This document shows positions 51,129 through 61,535 of a DNA stretch of 64,000 bases, piece after piece. The stretch covers positions 27,401,911 to 27,465,910 of the forward strand of contig OX393562.1 of the NCBI GenBank assembly GCA_947652115.1. The letters run 5' to 3'. A program made the position numbers and the translations under genes. Numbering within the stretch: position 1 is the first letter of the stretch; each line of letters starts with the position of its first letter. Source of the stretch: Blastomussa wellsi. Taxonomy: Eukaryota; Cnidaria; Anthozoa; Scleractinia; Plerogyridae. The notes under the pieces are model-generated. The model was not told where the DNA came from and made no database searches. It was given only the letters and a program-made list of their open reading frames with translations.

Positions 51129-51255
51129 TACGGTGGCTTCAAAGAGACACCACTAAATCAAAAAAAATTTTTCTACAAGTTCGAGTTTGAGTTCGAGTTC
51201 GAGTTCGAGTTCGAGTTCGAGTTCGAGTTCGAGTTCGAGTTCGAGTTCGAGTTCG
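51129..51255 (+). repeat. Left terminal-inverted-repeat candidate with (GAGTTC)n
   Basis: Starts TACGGTGGCTTCAAAG, then CACTAAATC, an A-rich tract, TTTTTCTACAAG and about 12 GAGTTC units. It is repeated inverted at 61450-61535 with 2 mismatches over about 80 aligned bases. Both copies share the same variant hexamer (TTTGAG) at the same position. It ends about 80 bp before the integrase start codon. Confidence 0.85.
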
Positions 51256-51337
51256 TCCCCAGGGTCTCCACGTTTTTCAATATGGCGGCAGATCGAGTTC
51301 GCATACTATTTAGCGGCCATCGCTAACTGCAAAAAAG

Positions 51338-54300
51338 ATGGTTATTCCCAGCTATTTTCCAATATCACGTATTAACGCCAACGACCGTATCCTTGAAACC
51401 TTGTTAAAACTATCAGAGGGTTCGTCAGTGCAAGTCAGCCATCAAATGATAGAGGTTGAGCCTTAATTAGCAGTTATAGGTAACGAGGCGATCAAAGAAT
51501 ACTTCAATGCTGGTTTTCAGTATGCTGAAATTTTGGGTTTCCTATTCATCATTAATGGCGTCTCTCTGAGGTTAGTGTTTCCCTCGTAGCCTTGAACATC
51601 AGATGATAGGCATTGATTCGTTGATAATCCCTCCTATGCAATCATATAAGTTGTTATATGTATATTCACAGCTTGAGGCAACTGAAGCGTATACTCAAAG
51701 CTTTGGGATTATCACGAAGAAAACGGCCAAGTGAAATTTCGAATGTTGTAGATGCCATTGAGGTAAGCCTCATAAATTTACATTCGTAAAGTTAATAGAT
51801 GTCGTACGTTTTGGACTATAGTATGCGGCTCGGATTCTCTTTTAGAGGTAAAGTCACGGAAACGGAGGTTTTATTCCTTACGTTTACAGCTGTCTAAGTT
51901 ATTGCACCATTTATATGTACAAATATACATGCACTTGGTTCTACACATGGATATTATCTATTTAGATGGAACTCTCTGGAAGTGGAAGCTGTGTTGGTTA
52001 TCGCCAAATACACCAACGCCTTCGAGATGACTATGGCCTTGTCGTGGACAGGTATTTCTAAATTGTTATTATTCTCAACATACCTTCATGAAAACGAATA
52101 TGGAAGAGGAGCTAAGTAACTGGCATGGTTGAAGTCGTTGCTATTCAGGCTATTCAGTTAAGACATCTTACTGGGGCCGAGTGTAACAGTAAAGTCTAGT
52201 CAGAGGTTCACTAGGCTGTTGTTATTCTTTTTGAAGGAATACAGTTCGTTTAGTTATGGGCCACCTCGATCCAGATGGAGTGTTAAGAAGAACCAGAAAG
52301 AGATTTATTATATGGACAGGAGTGTTTTACTGAAAACTAAAACACTCGTAGAATCCATAAACCACTACATCCGGGACCCGAGTGACGTATTTTCCGTATG
52401 TCACTCTCGCGAGTGACATATCGGCAATGACGTCACAACTCCCGCCTTTTTTGTTGAATGAACTTATATTAGCTTGCTGTTCAGAATAAAATAATGGCGG
52501 CTGCAAGATTTGTTGTGGTAAGCGACGACGATGTAAATGCATTTTCCAAACAACAAGAGAACGAGAATACTAAGAAGAAAACGCTCTATGATCTAAAGAT
52601 TTTCAGAGAATTTCTCGAAACTTTCGACGAGAAAAGAGAAATAGAGAATATTACGCCTGTGGAACTACAAGCAATCATCAAAAAGTTTGTGCTTGCTGTT
52701 CGAAAAAAAAAACGGCGATGAGTATGAGCCCTCGTCTATCAGAGCTTTTCTGCAAAGTATCGACCGCTATCTTCGAAAAAATAACTATGGATTCTCAGTT
52801 CTTAACGACAAGGAATTCCACGAAGTACAAGATATTTTAAAGAAGAAACAAAAGCAGTTAAAATCTATCGGAAAAGGAAACCGACCCAATGCAGCGGATC
52901 CGCTCTCAGATGAAGATATCGCAACGTTTTACAACTGCGGAGTCGTAGGAATTGACTCTCCTAGAGCTCTGCTTAACGCTCTATGGTTGAACAACTGTAT
53001 TTACTTCGGGATGAGGCCTGGTAAAGAACAGAGAGATCTTTGTTGGGGTGACTTGCAGTTGAAGACTGATTCAGAGGGAAACCGCGTATGTTTATTGTCC
53101 ATATAATAAAAAGAAAATTACACGGTGGCTTAAAGATATGAATTTTATTTTCTCGTGTTAAAAACAATATTTTACTCACTCGCTGCGCTCGTTCGTAAAA
53201 TATTTTTTTTACCACTCGAAAATAAAATTCATATCTTTGCGCCGCCGTGTAATATCCTCTATTTATTCGGCGCACATATCACTGCAAGGTTGAAGTATTT
53301 ACCTTAGTGAGACATGAAGTATTTTGCCATTCACTTTACAGACCAAGAAGCTTGATTCTGAATTGCTTTCTTTATGTAACAATCAGATGGAAGACATACT
53401 AACAGTTACCTATATTCTCGACGACTAATGATCGCCAGGCACTTACTTATGTGACTTGTTCTTTTGACTGTTATATATATTTGTGCCTTTCTAGAAAATC
53501 ATGCTTTAAGATGCTATCAGCCCGAAGATCATGATAGTATAAAAATGAAAAAGGAAATGTTACCTTGTTAAAAAACTCAATCAGAAACAGACATGCCCTA
53601 AAAGGCAATTTAAATAATTTCACTGTAGGGTCCAAACTTTTTGTGGCACATTGACGGCTACGACAAACTGAAGCCATTCGGTTTTGCCATTCATAGAGCT
53701 ATTGACGGGTATGTTAACTATCGACATCTTCAGAGAAGTAGCGTTCTTGAAACAGAAAGGCAAGTTTTCAGTATATTTTAAATTAAGCTGTTTCTTTTCT
53801 TTAATAATGCCCCTGAGATAAAGAAGTGTTGAATTTGTAACTTGCTGGTATGAAGTCTCCGTAGTAAAACAGGCACTCGATTTGTCAACGATCAATTGCT
53901 ATTATTAGCCGCCTATAGTTTGTGACAAAAACACGACCACTACAGGGAATAAATAAAACCACTACCAACAACGTTTTGTGTCTGAGTAGAATGGGATTAT
54001 TAAACTCGAATGTTAATTAAGAATAAACAGCCTATTTTGTCATGCAGATACTCCAGGAAAATATTATGGCTTGAAGTGGCACACACTAACAATGACCCAT
54101 GTGTTGTTGGTAACTACTTTGTGGAATGTGTGGAACAAATCGGAGGTTAGTTTTGCATCAGTGAGGCCATATTTTTTGTGGTTTCTTTTATTCATGAGTT
54201 GATTCTGTGTCTTATCATCTTTGTCCCGGTAAGGAGCCCCTGTTGTTGTGAGAGGTGATTGTGGAACTGAGAATGTGTATGTTGCTGGAATTCAAAGGTT

Positions 54301-56192
54301 TCTACGCAGAGAATGTCAAGACGACCTCGCCGGTTTTAAGAGTTTTATGTATGGCACTTCAGTGGCAAACCAGGTCTGTTCAATTAAAATTACACTGTTT
54401 TTGTAGGGGAATGGCTTAACAGAGAGGAAAACTAAATAGTTTGATTTAGAGCAAAATAATTTTGTGCTAGCCGTAGATCAGAACTTTGTCGACGAAGTAG
54501 TTATCAAAGGCATCTAAAACAGTATTCTGTTACCACACAATTCTCACCACACACACTCATTTGTTAAGGTATACCAAACTTGATCCAGCGCTTTTAGGAA
54601 AATAGAACAAATATCAGCTCTAACACGAATTTTCAGGAAATAAAGGTGGGAGCGTGGGCCGTTCCACCTTCATCCCAGAGCTCGGAGTTAAACCGGTTTA
54701 ATATAACAGTGATTAGAATTCAGTTATTTGCGTCAGGCCAATGTAATTAAAGTTTCAAGAATATTTCCTGGTGTTTCAATCACTTTGAATTTATAAGACG
54801 GTGACTTATAAAGTATGTCTCGCTCTGTTTTAGTTGTTGATACGATGTTATAACAAACTTGGAAAATTAATGTGAATTCCGCTGAAAAGTCATGATTTGA
54901 TATAAGCCCCATTTACCACTCACTAATTAGCTCTATACATAGTTTATATTTCTAATTTAACATTTTTTTGCATTCATGAAGAGGATTGAAGCATGGTGGT
55001 CTTACCTTAGAAAGTCAAGTACTACATGGTGGATAAACATGTTTAAGGTAGGATGGCCTCACCAGTGTAGCTATCAGATAGATCTAATGACAATGAAAAT
55101 TATGCCGTGCTATGCAGTATCGATTTATTTCACCTCACAGAGAATTTATCATGGCTTTGCATTAATTGGTTTGTAGGAGCTGAGAGATCAAGGGTTATTT
55201 GACGACTCCGATGTACTGCATGTGTAAGTTTAAATAAAAATGAATTATTTGTATCTGGGGTGTGTGCATACATACAGTGATATTCGATAGTTCAACATAT
55301 CATGTGCGCGGATGTCTTAGGAGTTGAGAAGTAGATATTTTCTAGCCCCGTAAAAGTTAGCAAAACTTCGACCAGTGAGCAAAATGTCCGCTTGAGTTGT
55401 TACTTTTATACGTTTATGCCAGTAAGTGGGAACTAGGACGTCTCAAACATTTTTTTTTTTCAGAGAATGCTTGAGATTCTGTTTTATGCAACCTATTCAG
55501 GTTGAACTCCATCGGGTTGCACGCCATTGGAACACTCACAAAATTCGTCCATACTCACACCAAGAAACGCCTCATGGAAAACCAGATGTGTTATTCTTCC
55601 TACCGCAGTTAAAAGGTAAGTAAAAAACGAATTAAGTCGCGCAAACAATAAATTGTACTCCTAGAATACAAGATTACCAATTATGGTAATAGGTATAACA
55701 ATTCGCGGGCATAATTGGGCGATTCAATAGAGAACGACTCTTTGTTCTAACGGCATCGCTGGTAAACGACGTGCATATATAAAATTCTTCTTGTATAAGT
55801 GTCCTCATTTTGGTTTCAAAGTATTGAGAATTTGATCTGCCATACAGCGTGCTTATGGCCATCATGGTGTCAAATAGGTAGAGATATCTAACCCTAGCAT
55901 GCACACAATCCAGTGTTTTACAACCTATTTTACAACTAAGATGTTGACTTAACAACGATGTCACTTTTACTTAGATACGCGCGACTACAAGACTCTCGTG
56001 GACAGAGAAGACATGGAAGTAGTAAGAGAGTTGTACTGTAAGGAACGCACAGAATATGGATGCTCAGACGAAATTGCCGAATTCTTTATTATGCTGATGG
56101 AAGAAAATGGTATTTCTAACGAAATCAACACCCCTGAAGAAGCAAGAGAACTTTACTTAGTGCTACTTACACTGTCAGAGAATGAACTGTGA
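51338..56192 (+). CDS. Intron-rich DDE integrase-like protein, probable transposase
   Basis: Twelve exons: 51338-51419, 51480-51570, 51672-51762, 51966-52051, 52237-52321, 53629-53708, 54048-54145, 54234-54373, 54982-55047, 55177-55223, 55464-55615, 55975-56192. The sum is 1236 nt (411 aa) with every phase consistent and no internal stop. The N-terminal 145 residues are helical and HTH-like ('SLRQLKRILKALGLSRR', 'GYRQIHQRLRDDYGLVVDRN'). The core has 'GPNFLWHIDGYDKLKPFGFA', 'VVVRGDCGTENVYVAGIQRF' and 'RIEAWWSYLRKSS'. The inferred catalytic triad is D154, D213, E254, in three different exons, with 40 residues between D and E. This is an rve-type integrase core of a family frequent in cnidarian and fish genomes. 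It is unlike the Ty3 integrase also present in the window. The C-terminus 'RPYSHQETPHGKPDVLFFLP' is typical of the family. An inverted terminal-like repeat lies about 80-210 bp upstream of the start. The protein could be an active transposase or a domesticated copy. Exon 5's end is the least certain boundary. Confidence 0.8.
52494..53085 (+). pseudogene. Crypton-derived DUF3504 (KIAA1958-like) fragment inside an intron
   Basis: This open region lies in the intron between exons 5 and 6 of the integrase-like gene, in the same orientation. It starts MAAARFVVVSDDDVNAFSKQ, with helices around 'LYDLKIFREFLETF'. After a 10-A run at 52703-52712 the reading continues one frame over with 'NGDEYEPSSIRAFLQSIDRY', 'NRPNAADPLSDEDIATFY', 'ALWLNNCIYFGMRPGKEQRD' and 'LCWGDLQL'. 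These are hallmarks of DUF3504 proteins (KIAA1958, ZMYM2, QRICH1), which carry a domain derived from Crypton tyrosine recombinases. It ends at a possible CGC|gtatgt donor. No exon for the catalytic C-terminal half was recognised before 53,628. The extra A breaks the frame, so it is called a pseudogene. If the run is really nine A, the first exon would be intact but still truncated. A CRE-like TGACGTCA at 52428-52435 lies upstream. Confidence 0.65.
53118..53252. mobile_element. Inverted-repeat MITE with TTACACGGTGGC ends
   Basis: ttacacggtggcttaaagat on the left pairs with atctttgcgccgccgtgtaa on the right; gaattttattttc / gaaaataaaattc also pair. It follows the DUF3504 fragment. Confidence 0.75.
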
Positions 56193-56815
56193 ATATCGGA
56201 TTTTATGAAAAACCAGTCAATTCTTATGCTTCATAAACTTTTAATAGCAAGTTAATCGAACTTACACAGCTTCAGTCGCAAGTTCCCAAACTTCAACAAC
56301 TACATCAAATTTATTTCAAAAAACCCAGAACAGAATTAAATGATTTTATGTGTAGTTTAACCCTATCTTTGGCAGCTGAATTAATGTTAATATATCAAAG
56401 CTCCACATGTTTCAAAACAATGCTAATATAGATTAACTTCAGTTTACGTATAACATGAACCCCAGTTATAGTCCTGATCTAAAGAACTGTTTCGTACATA
56501 AATGGAGTAAAATGTTAGAGAAATTTATAGGACCGTCTTTGTGGTTATTGAGTCTCTTACAAAGGTGCATACCTAACAATCCCTAACAAAATTATAAACG
56601 CATAAGGGAAATCAACTTAAAGCCAATTACAGTCCTTGGTCAACTCCAAATGGCAACCATTATGGCTGATTCACAAACATAACAAAACAGGATCGTCAAT
56701 TGATCATTTCCGCGAAGTTCAAATATGTGAAAAGATTCCTAACACAACAATTTCAATGAGGTGAGTTTTTAGCGTTCGATTTCAACCTTTACCGCCAGGC
56801 TCTTAGGTTAGTCCA

Positions 56816-59800
56816 TTAAATTCCAAAAGGCTGTGTTGTCAAGTAGTAATCCAGGTTGGCGGAGAAATATGCGAAGCTGTTATAACCTTTCGGCAAAATC
56901 AGCGAACAAAGGCAAGTCATTGCTTTTGGTCTCATTGCGGCTTCAGACATGTTTTCAAACCGCACCGCTATTTTCTTGTTGGGTAGGACTAAGTCACAGC
57001 CTGTGCAAAAACGTAAAAAAACGGCATAACATTTTGGTGTCTGCCGCTTTCAGGTATCGCACAAGCCAGGCACCAACTTGCTCCTCTTTCTTGTCAGATA
57101 TCACGGAAGCAACACTCTCTACAACATTTCTAGAGTTTGGGGTTGTTTGGCTGTAGATCCCCTCTATTTCTTCTCTTGTGACGTCTGTCCAAAAGTTCCC
57201 CATCCCTTCTCTGATCTTGCCAAGCAGATAAAAGGGTTTTTGGATCAATTCCGATCTCGACACTTGCTTCATAATTTGAGGGAGATTGCTGGCTGTCGGA
57301 AAAGTCGTCACATTGTACTCAGACAGGATGTCTACTATGTCGTCGCTGGGAAACGGACCATCCTTCTCTCGACCTGTGCTGAGTATTTGACGTTCCCTCT
57401 CCGGCAAGAGCTGCAAAAATGAGCTGACTAAACACTGCTCGCTGACTTGACCAAACAATGTTTGAATTATCTGTGCCTCTGCCACTTGAACTGGAAAAGT
57501 TCCTGTCAGAAGAAACTGATGGCTTATGATTCTTCCCACAGCTACGTAATCCTCGTCGGTTAAGGAAGGGCGTGGTACGAAGACGAATTGCTTATTGCCT
57601 TCGCAAAACCGCGCCAAGAAGGAGTCCCAGAAGGTCGAAAACACTTCTCTCAAAACGCCATCCCCGAGAGCAGTCTCACCTAGGAAAGACACGGATAACT
57701 TCGAGCACAAAATGTCGTCATCTTTATATAGTGTCAGTAACTCATTCACAACATCATGGCGGTCAATTATGACAATTCTGCCAGGCAATAAACCGCTGAG
57801 GTGCTTGATGCGTTTATATTCAAGGGACTGAACTGCGTCGCTGTCAGAGTTGTTTTTGCCTTGGAGAAGTTGCACAGGGGGAGTGTTGTCGACTTGCTCG
57901 ACCTCGTAGCTGGACTGATCATGTCGCGAAGGCGAAAACGGTGTCGTCTCCTTTTCAACGTCGGACAAAGTGACTTCGTTTGCGCCTTCAAATCCCCAAC
58001 CGTCAAGAAAATGGACGTCATTTTCATCCCTGCAGAGTGGTATGGGTTCTTCTGCCATCGTCATGTTGATAATGGTGTTCTTAACTGTCATTATCTGGTC
58101 TTCAGGATACAAAGTTGAAGATGGAAAGGCAATCAGACGGAAATGTTCCGGTGTTGTAGATAAGGAACCGACCCAGTCATAAATTCCTGAAATCGTTCCT
58201 TTAGGATCAAATGCTCTGGTAACCACACCGAAGATGCTATGACGCACTGAAACCCATACACGAGGCTCGTTGCTGCTTGGTTCCAAAGGGCAGCGCAGCT
58301 CACGACTCTGCCGAAGCCATTCTAGTCGGTCTGTCTCTTCCTTGGCCATCCTCACTTGCGAATCAAGGTCTGCTCTTCTTTCCTCTTTGCGTGTTTGTTT
58401 TCCTTTGTCTGCTTCAAGGGAAGCCTCTACCGCCTTCTCTAGGTCTTCGAAAAATTTTTGACGTTCAGCTGATGTTCCAATAAGCCCGTCATTTACGCCA
58501 AGAGAAGGGATGGTTGTTGGGCTTGCTTGAAAATCTTCCGGACGCCCAGTTGATGTTTCAGTGAGCTGGTTATTTTCGCCATGAGTGGGACTGGTTGGTG
58601 GGCTAGCGGCATTTTCCTCGAAGGTTGGTTTCATGAAGTCGTCATCACAACAATCATCTCCAGAAGAATCGTCTTTGTGTCTGGTTAACAAGTAAAGTCT
58701 TGGCACTGGAAATCCTGTCATCTGCTTATAATTCTCAGCAGTAAATTCCAATGGTCTGCGTCCGTCTTTCATAAATCTTACAAACTCGTCACTGAAATTT
58801 CCCATGTCAATGATCATTTCATCAACCAGACCAACTGGGCTCTTACCGTTGGGAAAGAAAAGACTAAGCGCTATGTCCTGGCAGTCGTCTAAAGATGCAA
58901 GACGTGGTACCTTGTAAGTACGGGTGCCACCTCCGCTGTTTTTCTTCAGTTGCACAAACCCACGGCCAGTTCTCCAATGCTTCCATCCAAACTCAAACTT
59001 AAGCGTTGCAATCTTGGCCGTTTTTTTCTTTGATCCCCCGTCATTTTCTGGTCTAGCAGTATCATCCACGTTTCGTTTAATGGCCCTTTTACTCTTACCC
59101 TGTCCGAGGATTTCTTTAATTTTAGCAATTTTCTGCTCTCTGTCCTCCGACATTTTGCTACTCTTGCGATTACAAAAGGCTTGTAACTTAAGTCGATCAC
59201 CCTTAGCCGTCAATCCAAGGTCTACTAGGTCCTTTTCATCCATAATAAGCACAGCGGCTTTATCAATCTATAATTTAATGCAGTTCAGTTGAAGATTAGC
59301 AAATAAATTAAAGAGTCGAACATAAAATTTCAGCGTAAGACAAGTGAATTCACTGTAATTGCTTTTATTTCGTGAGTTATGTTAAAACTGTAATTTGACC
59401 CTTGTATTTAACCTACGCAATCCAATTGTATTGCAAAACACAAATACAGATCAACTTCAATGTGGGGCTTTATTAGTTTAAAAGCCAACTCAGTGTACAC
59501 ATAATGAAAACGTAAAGCTAAAGCCACATCCCACAAGCTTTACGTTTTCATTGCTTGTTTTACTGATATGTGGGTACTTGAGCCTGAGCATTAGCTATGC
59601 CATGCTGATGAGGTCTAACAAGGCCGAAACAGCTGTCCATGGCTGCTAATGCTTGGGCTCAATCTTTGCTCTGGTAGATTTTAGGGGTAATGCCCGCTAC
59701 CTTGTGGCCTCAGTGCCTTTTGAGTGACTTCAGCTTACTTGATCACATTAATTTGTGAAGTATCAGTGTACACATACATTCCTTTTAGTATTATGGTGAA

Positions 59801-61402
59801 ATGCGACCAATCAGTGTGGGGATATTTTTGTTATCAATGGACAAAGACAGTATATATTTCAAAAATGATTCTAGTGCATATTTGTCTTTCTTCTCTGACA
59901 GGAATTTCTTGTTTAGCATTGTGCAAATACAGGGAACTCAGGGAACCTAGATTGCAAAACAGTCAATTTTTCTCAATTTTTTTCTCTTAATCCCAGTCCC
60001 ACTTTCCATTTAATAACCCGTTCCGAGACCTTTAGTTCGAAGACTGCGTGCACTTACATAACAGACCAGTGCAAAAAATTGGTCTGTATTGTAGTCTAAC
60101 GGGACCCTGAGAGAATAATCATGAAATGAAAAAGAACCTAAATCATAAAATAATAGATCCCAAAACAATCTTTTGATTTGGTTCCTGTTGAGTTAAATTC
60201 TTATTGATGAGTATTGACACTCACAAGATAAGAGATGCCACTTATAGCCCACTTCCTATGCTTCAGTTTAGCCCACATACCTAGGGATTACTGCCTGAAA
60301 TTCTTGGTGGGGTGTATGGACAAGTCTGTAAAAGGCTTTCTCTTAATGGTATTTCAGATCTGACCCAAAAATGAATCCGATTTCAAACCTATAAATTGGT
60401 ACACAACTGCTGCTACATTACTTCAAGGAATGGATTTTGTTTATGTAAACATCTGAGAAGCGATTCAAAATCAAACCTAATTCTTTGCCAGAGGGCCAAA
60501 CAATTTAATGCCTCTCAAACCTTTATAGCTTATGTAAGATAACACCACCCTGGGTGATAGTTATGATATTTACTCTTATAATGCATCAAACATTTTCGCT
60601 CGCAAGGGAATGACCGAGCATTCCCCCTGCTAAAACTGGGGAATATTCGAGAATATCCTTGTTGCAAAAAATATTTGAATGATAATAAACACATTGACTT
60701 TCAAAATATACTCAGAAATTTGTCACTGGAAATTATTTGTTCCTCGAAGCTCACAGTTTTCCTCGAGCCTCGCTCTCGGAAAACTGTTCGCTTCGCGGAA
60801 AAGATAATTTCCAAGGACAAATAGCTGAGCATATTTTCGCGCCAAATGGAGGCTATTGTTTATCTAGCGCTACAACTATAAGACCATTTAACTTCTTTTT
60901 ATTAGGAAGAAATTTAGTACTATTAGAACTGAAAAACATATTTATGAATACTGCTAGAAATATGTTTCCTCACACCACGAATGAGGGGAAAACAATGCTG
61001 GAACTTTTACCATATACATGTAGATAAATAAACATTGCATCGTTCTAATCAAATGTGCCTTGAAATTGCTTCCTAACACTAAGGCAGGCATCGAAATGTA
61101 GGGTCTAGGAAATTGAAATACATCCGACATTAACTGATCCATCAATAAGTTATCCTGAAATGTCGACTGTATACGTAAGCTTACCTTTTCCTGTATAAAC
61201 GTCTGTATTACGTCCTCACCGACTCCAGCTTTTTTCAAGAAGTCGATAACCTTGAAAGTACACGGTTCATTCGATTAAAACTGATCCTACAAGGTGCTTT
61301 GTCTTAAATTAAGGTGAAAAAGGCAGACTATCGTTCTCTTACCTCATTTGATTCACTCAATTCTTCCCCATCTCCACTCCGATGGCTCGATAAATCCGCC
61401 AT
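56816..61402 (-). CDS. SAM / UIM / HECT-domain E3 ubiquitin ligase-like protein, frame broken in a homopolymer
   Basis: Three minus-strand exons: 61402-61343 (ATG, MADLSSHRSG), 61250-61185 and 59267-56816. Together, exons 1-3 form an N-terminal SAM domain ('VIDFLKKAGVGEDVIQTFIQ' then 'MDEKDLVDLGLTAKGDRLKL'). Later come a ubiquitin-interacting-motif-like helix ('FFEDLEKAVEASLEADKGKQ', about residues 315-335), a UBX/ubiquitin-like stretch (about 377-440), and a HECT domain over the last 300 residues ('KLSVSFLGETALGDGVLREV'). A 7-A run at 57015-57021 (plus strand) shifts the frame and creates an early stop at 56994. Beyond it the HECT C-lobe continues one frame over with 'TCLCSLILP', whose first Cys (codon 56914-56912) aligns with the catalytic thioester cysteine. 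It ends at TAA 56818-56816. Intact length would be about 859 aa. It resembles the G2E3-like HECT proteins expanded in cnidarians and fish. It converges on the integrase gene with about 620 bp between stops. Substrate unknown. Confidence 0.8.
59504..59762 (+). mobile_element. 259-bp hammerhead-bearing insertion (retrozyme or Penelope-like terminal repeat)
   Basis: Flanked by the 14-bp direct repeat TCAGTGTACACATA (59490-59503 and 59763-59776), a target-site duplication. It begins with an AT-rich hairpin (atgaaaacgtaaagct / agctttacgttttcat) and contains the hammerhead at 59578-59662. No protein-coding potential. Size and content fit a single retrozyme monomer or a solo Penelope-like terminal repeat. 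Confidence 0.7.
59578..59662 (+). ncRNA. Hammerhead ribozyme, type I
   Basis: Core CTGATGA at 59605-59611. Stem II is GGTC/GGCC (59612-59615 with 59622-59625) around loop TAACAA. GAAA lies at 59626-59629. A very short palindromic stem III (ACAG/CTGT) is followed by the GUC cleavage triplet, predicted cut after 59637. Stem I is long: TTGAGCC/GGGCTCAA, GCATTAGC/GCTAATGC and GCCATG/CATGGC, separated by small internal loops. All invariant core bases are present. A stem III this short is typical of hammerheads in Penelope-like elements and animal retrozymes, which often act as dimers. It lies antisense in intron 2 of the HECT gene. Confidence 0.85.
60728..60812. mobile_element. Inverted-repeat MITE core
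   Basis: ggaaattatttgttcctcga... pairs with ...cggaaaagataatttcc around a cctcgagcctcgctctcgg centre. It lies in intron 2 of the HECT gene. Confidence 0.6.
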
Positions 61403-61449
61403 CTTTATCGAGTGAATGCTGAGCCCCCAATACTTTTGCACAATTCCAC

Positions 61450-61535
61450 TCGAACTCGAACTCGAACTCGAACTCAAACTCGAACTTGTAGAAAAATTTT
61501 TTTTGATTTAGTGATGTCCCTTTGAAGCCACCGTA
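61450..61535 (-). repeat. Right terminal-inverted-repeat candidate with (GAGTTC)n
   Basis: Inverted copy of 51129-51255 with 6 hexamer units. Its inner edge is 48 bp upstream of the HECT gene start codon. Confidence 0.85.

Larger units (their letters stand above)
51129..61535. mobile_element. Candidate 10.4-kb DNA transposon carrying integrase and SAM/HECT genes
   Basis: Two convergent genes (integrase-like 51338-56192 plus; SAM/UIM/HECT 56816-61402 minus) fill the space between nearly identical inverted repeats with TACGG...CCGTA outer ends. A DDE enzyme between such repeats is the architecture of a DNA transposon. The terminal sequence and integrase type recall the IS3EU superfamily, from memory only. 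No matching target duplication is visible (left flank gaatgt, right flank catgag). Confidence 0.55.

Noticed and set aside
51181..51255. CRISPR-like short repeat array
   Set aside because: Hexamer microsatellite without spacers in a eukaryotic genome.
51187..51375. Open frame starting with a long poly-serine run
   Set aside because: It is the (GAGTTC)n array read in one frame; the inverted copy gives an EFEFEF peptide at 61353-61718. No protein family features.
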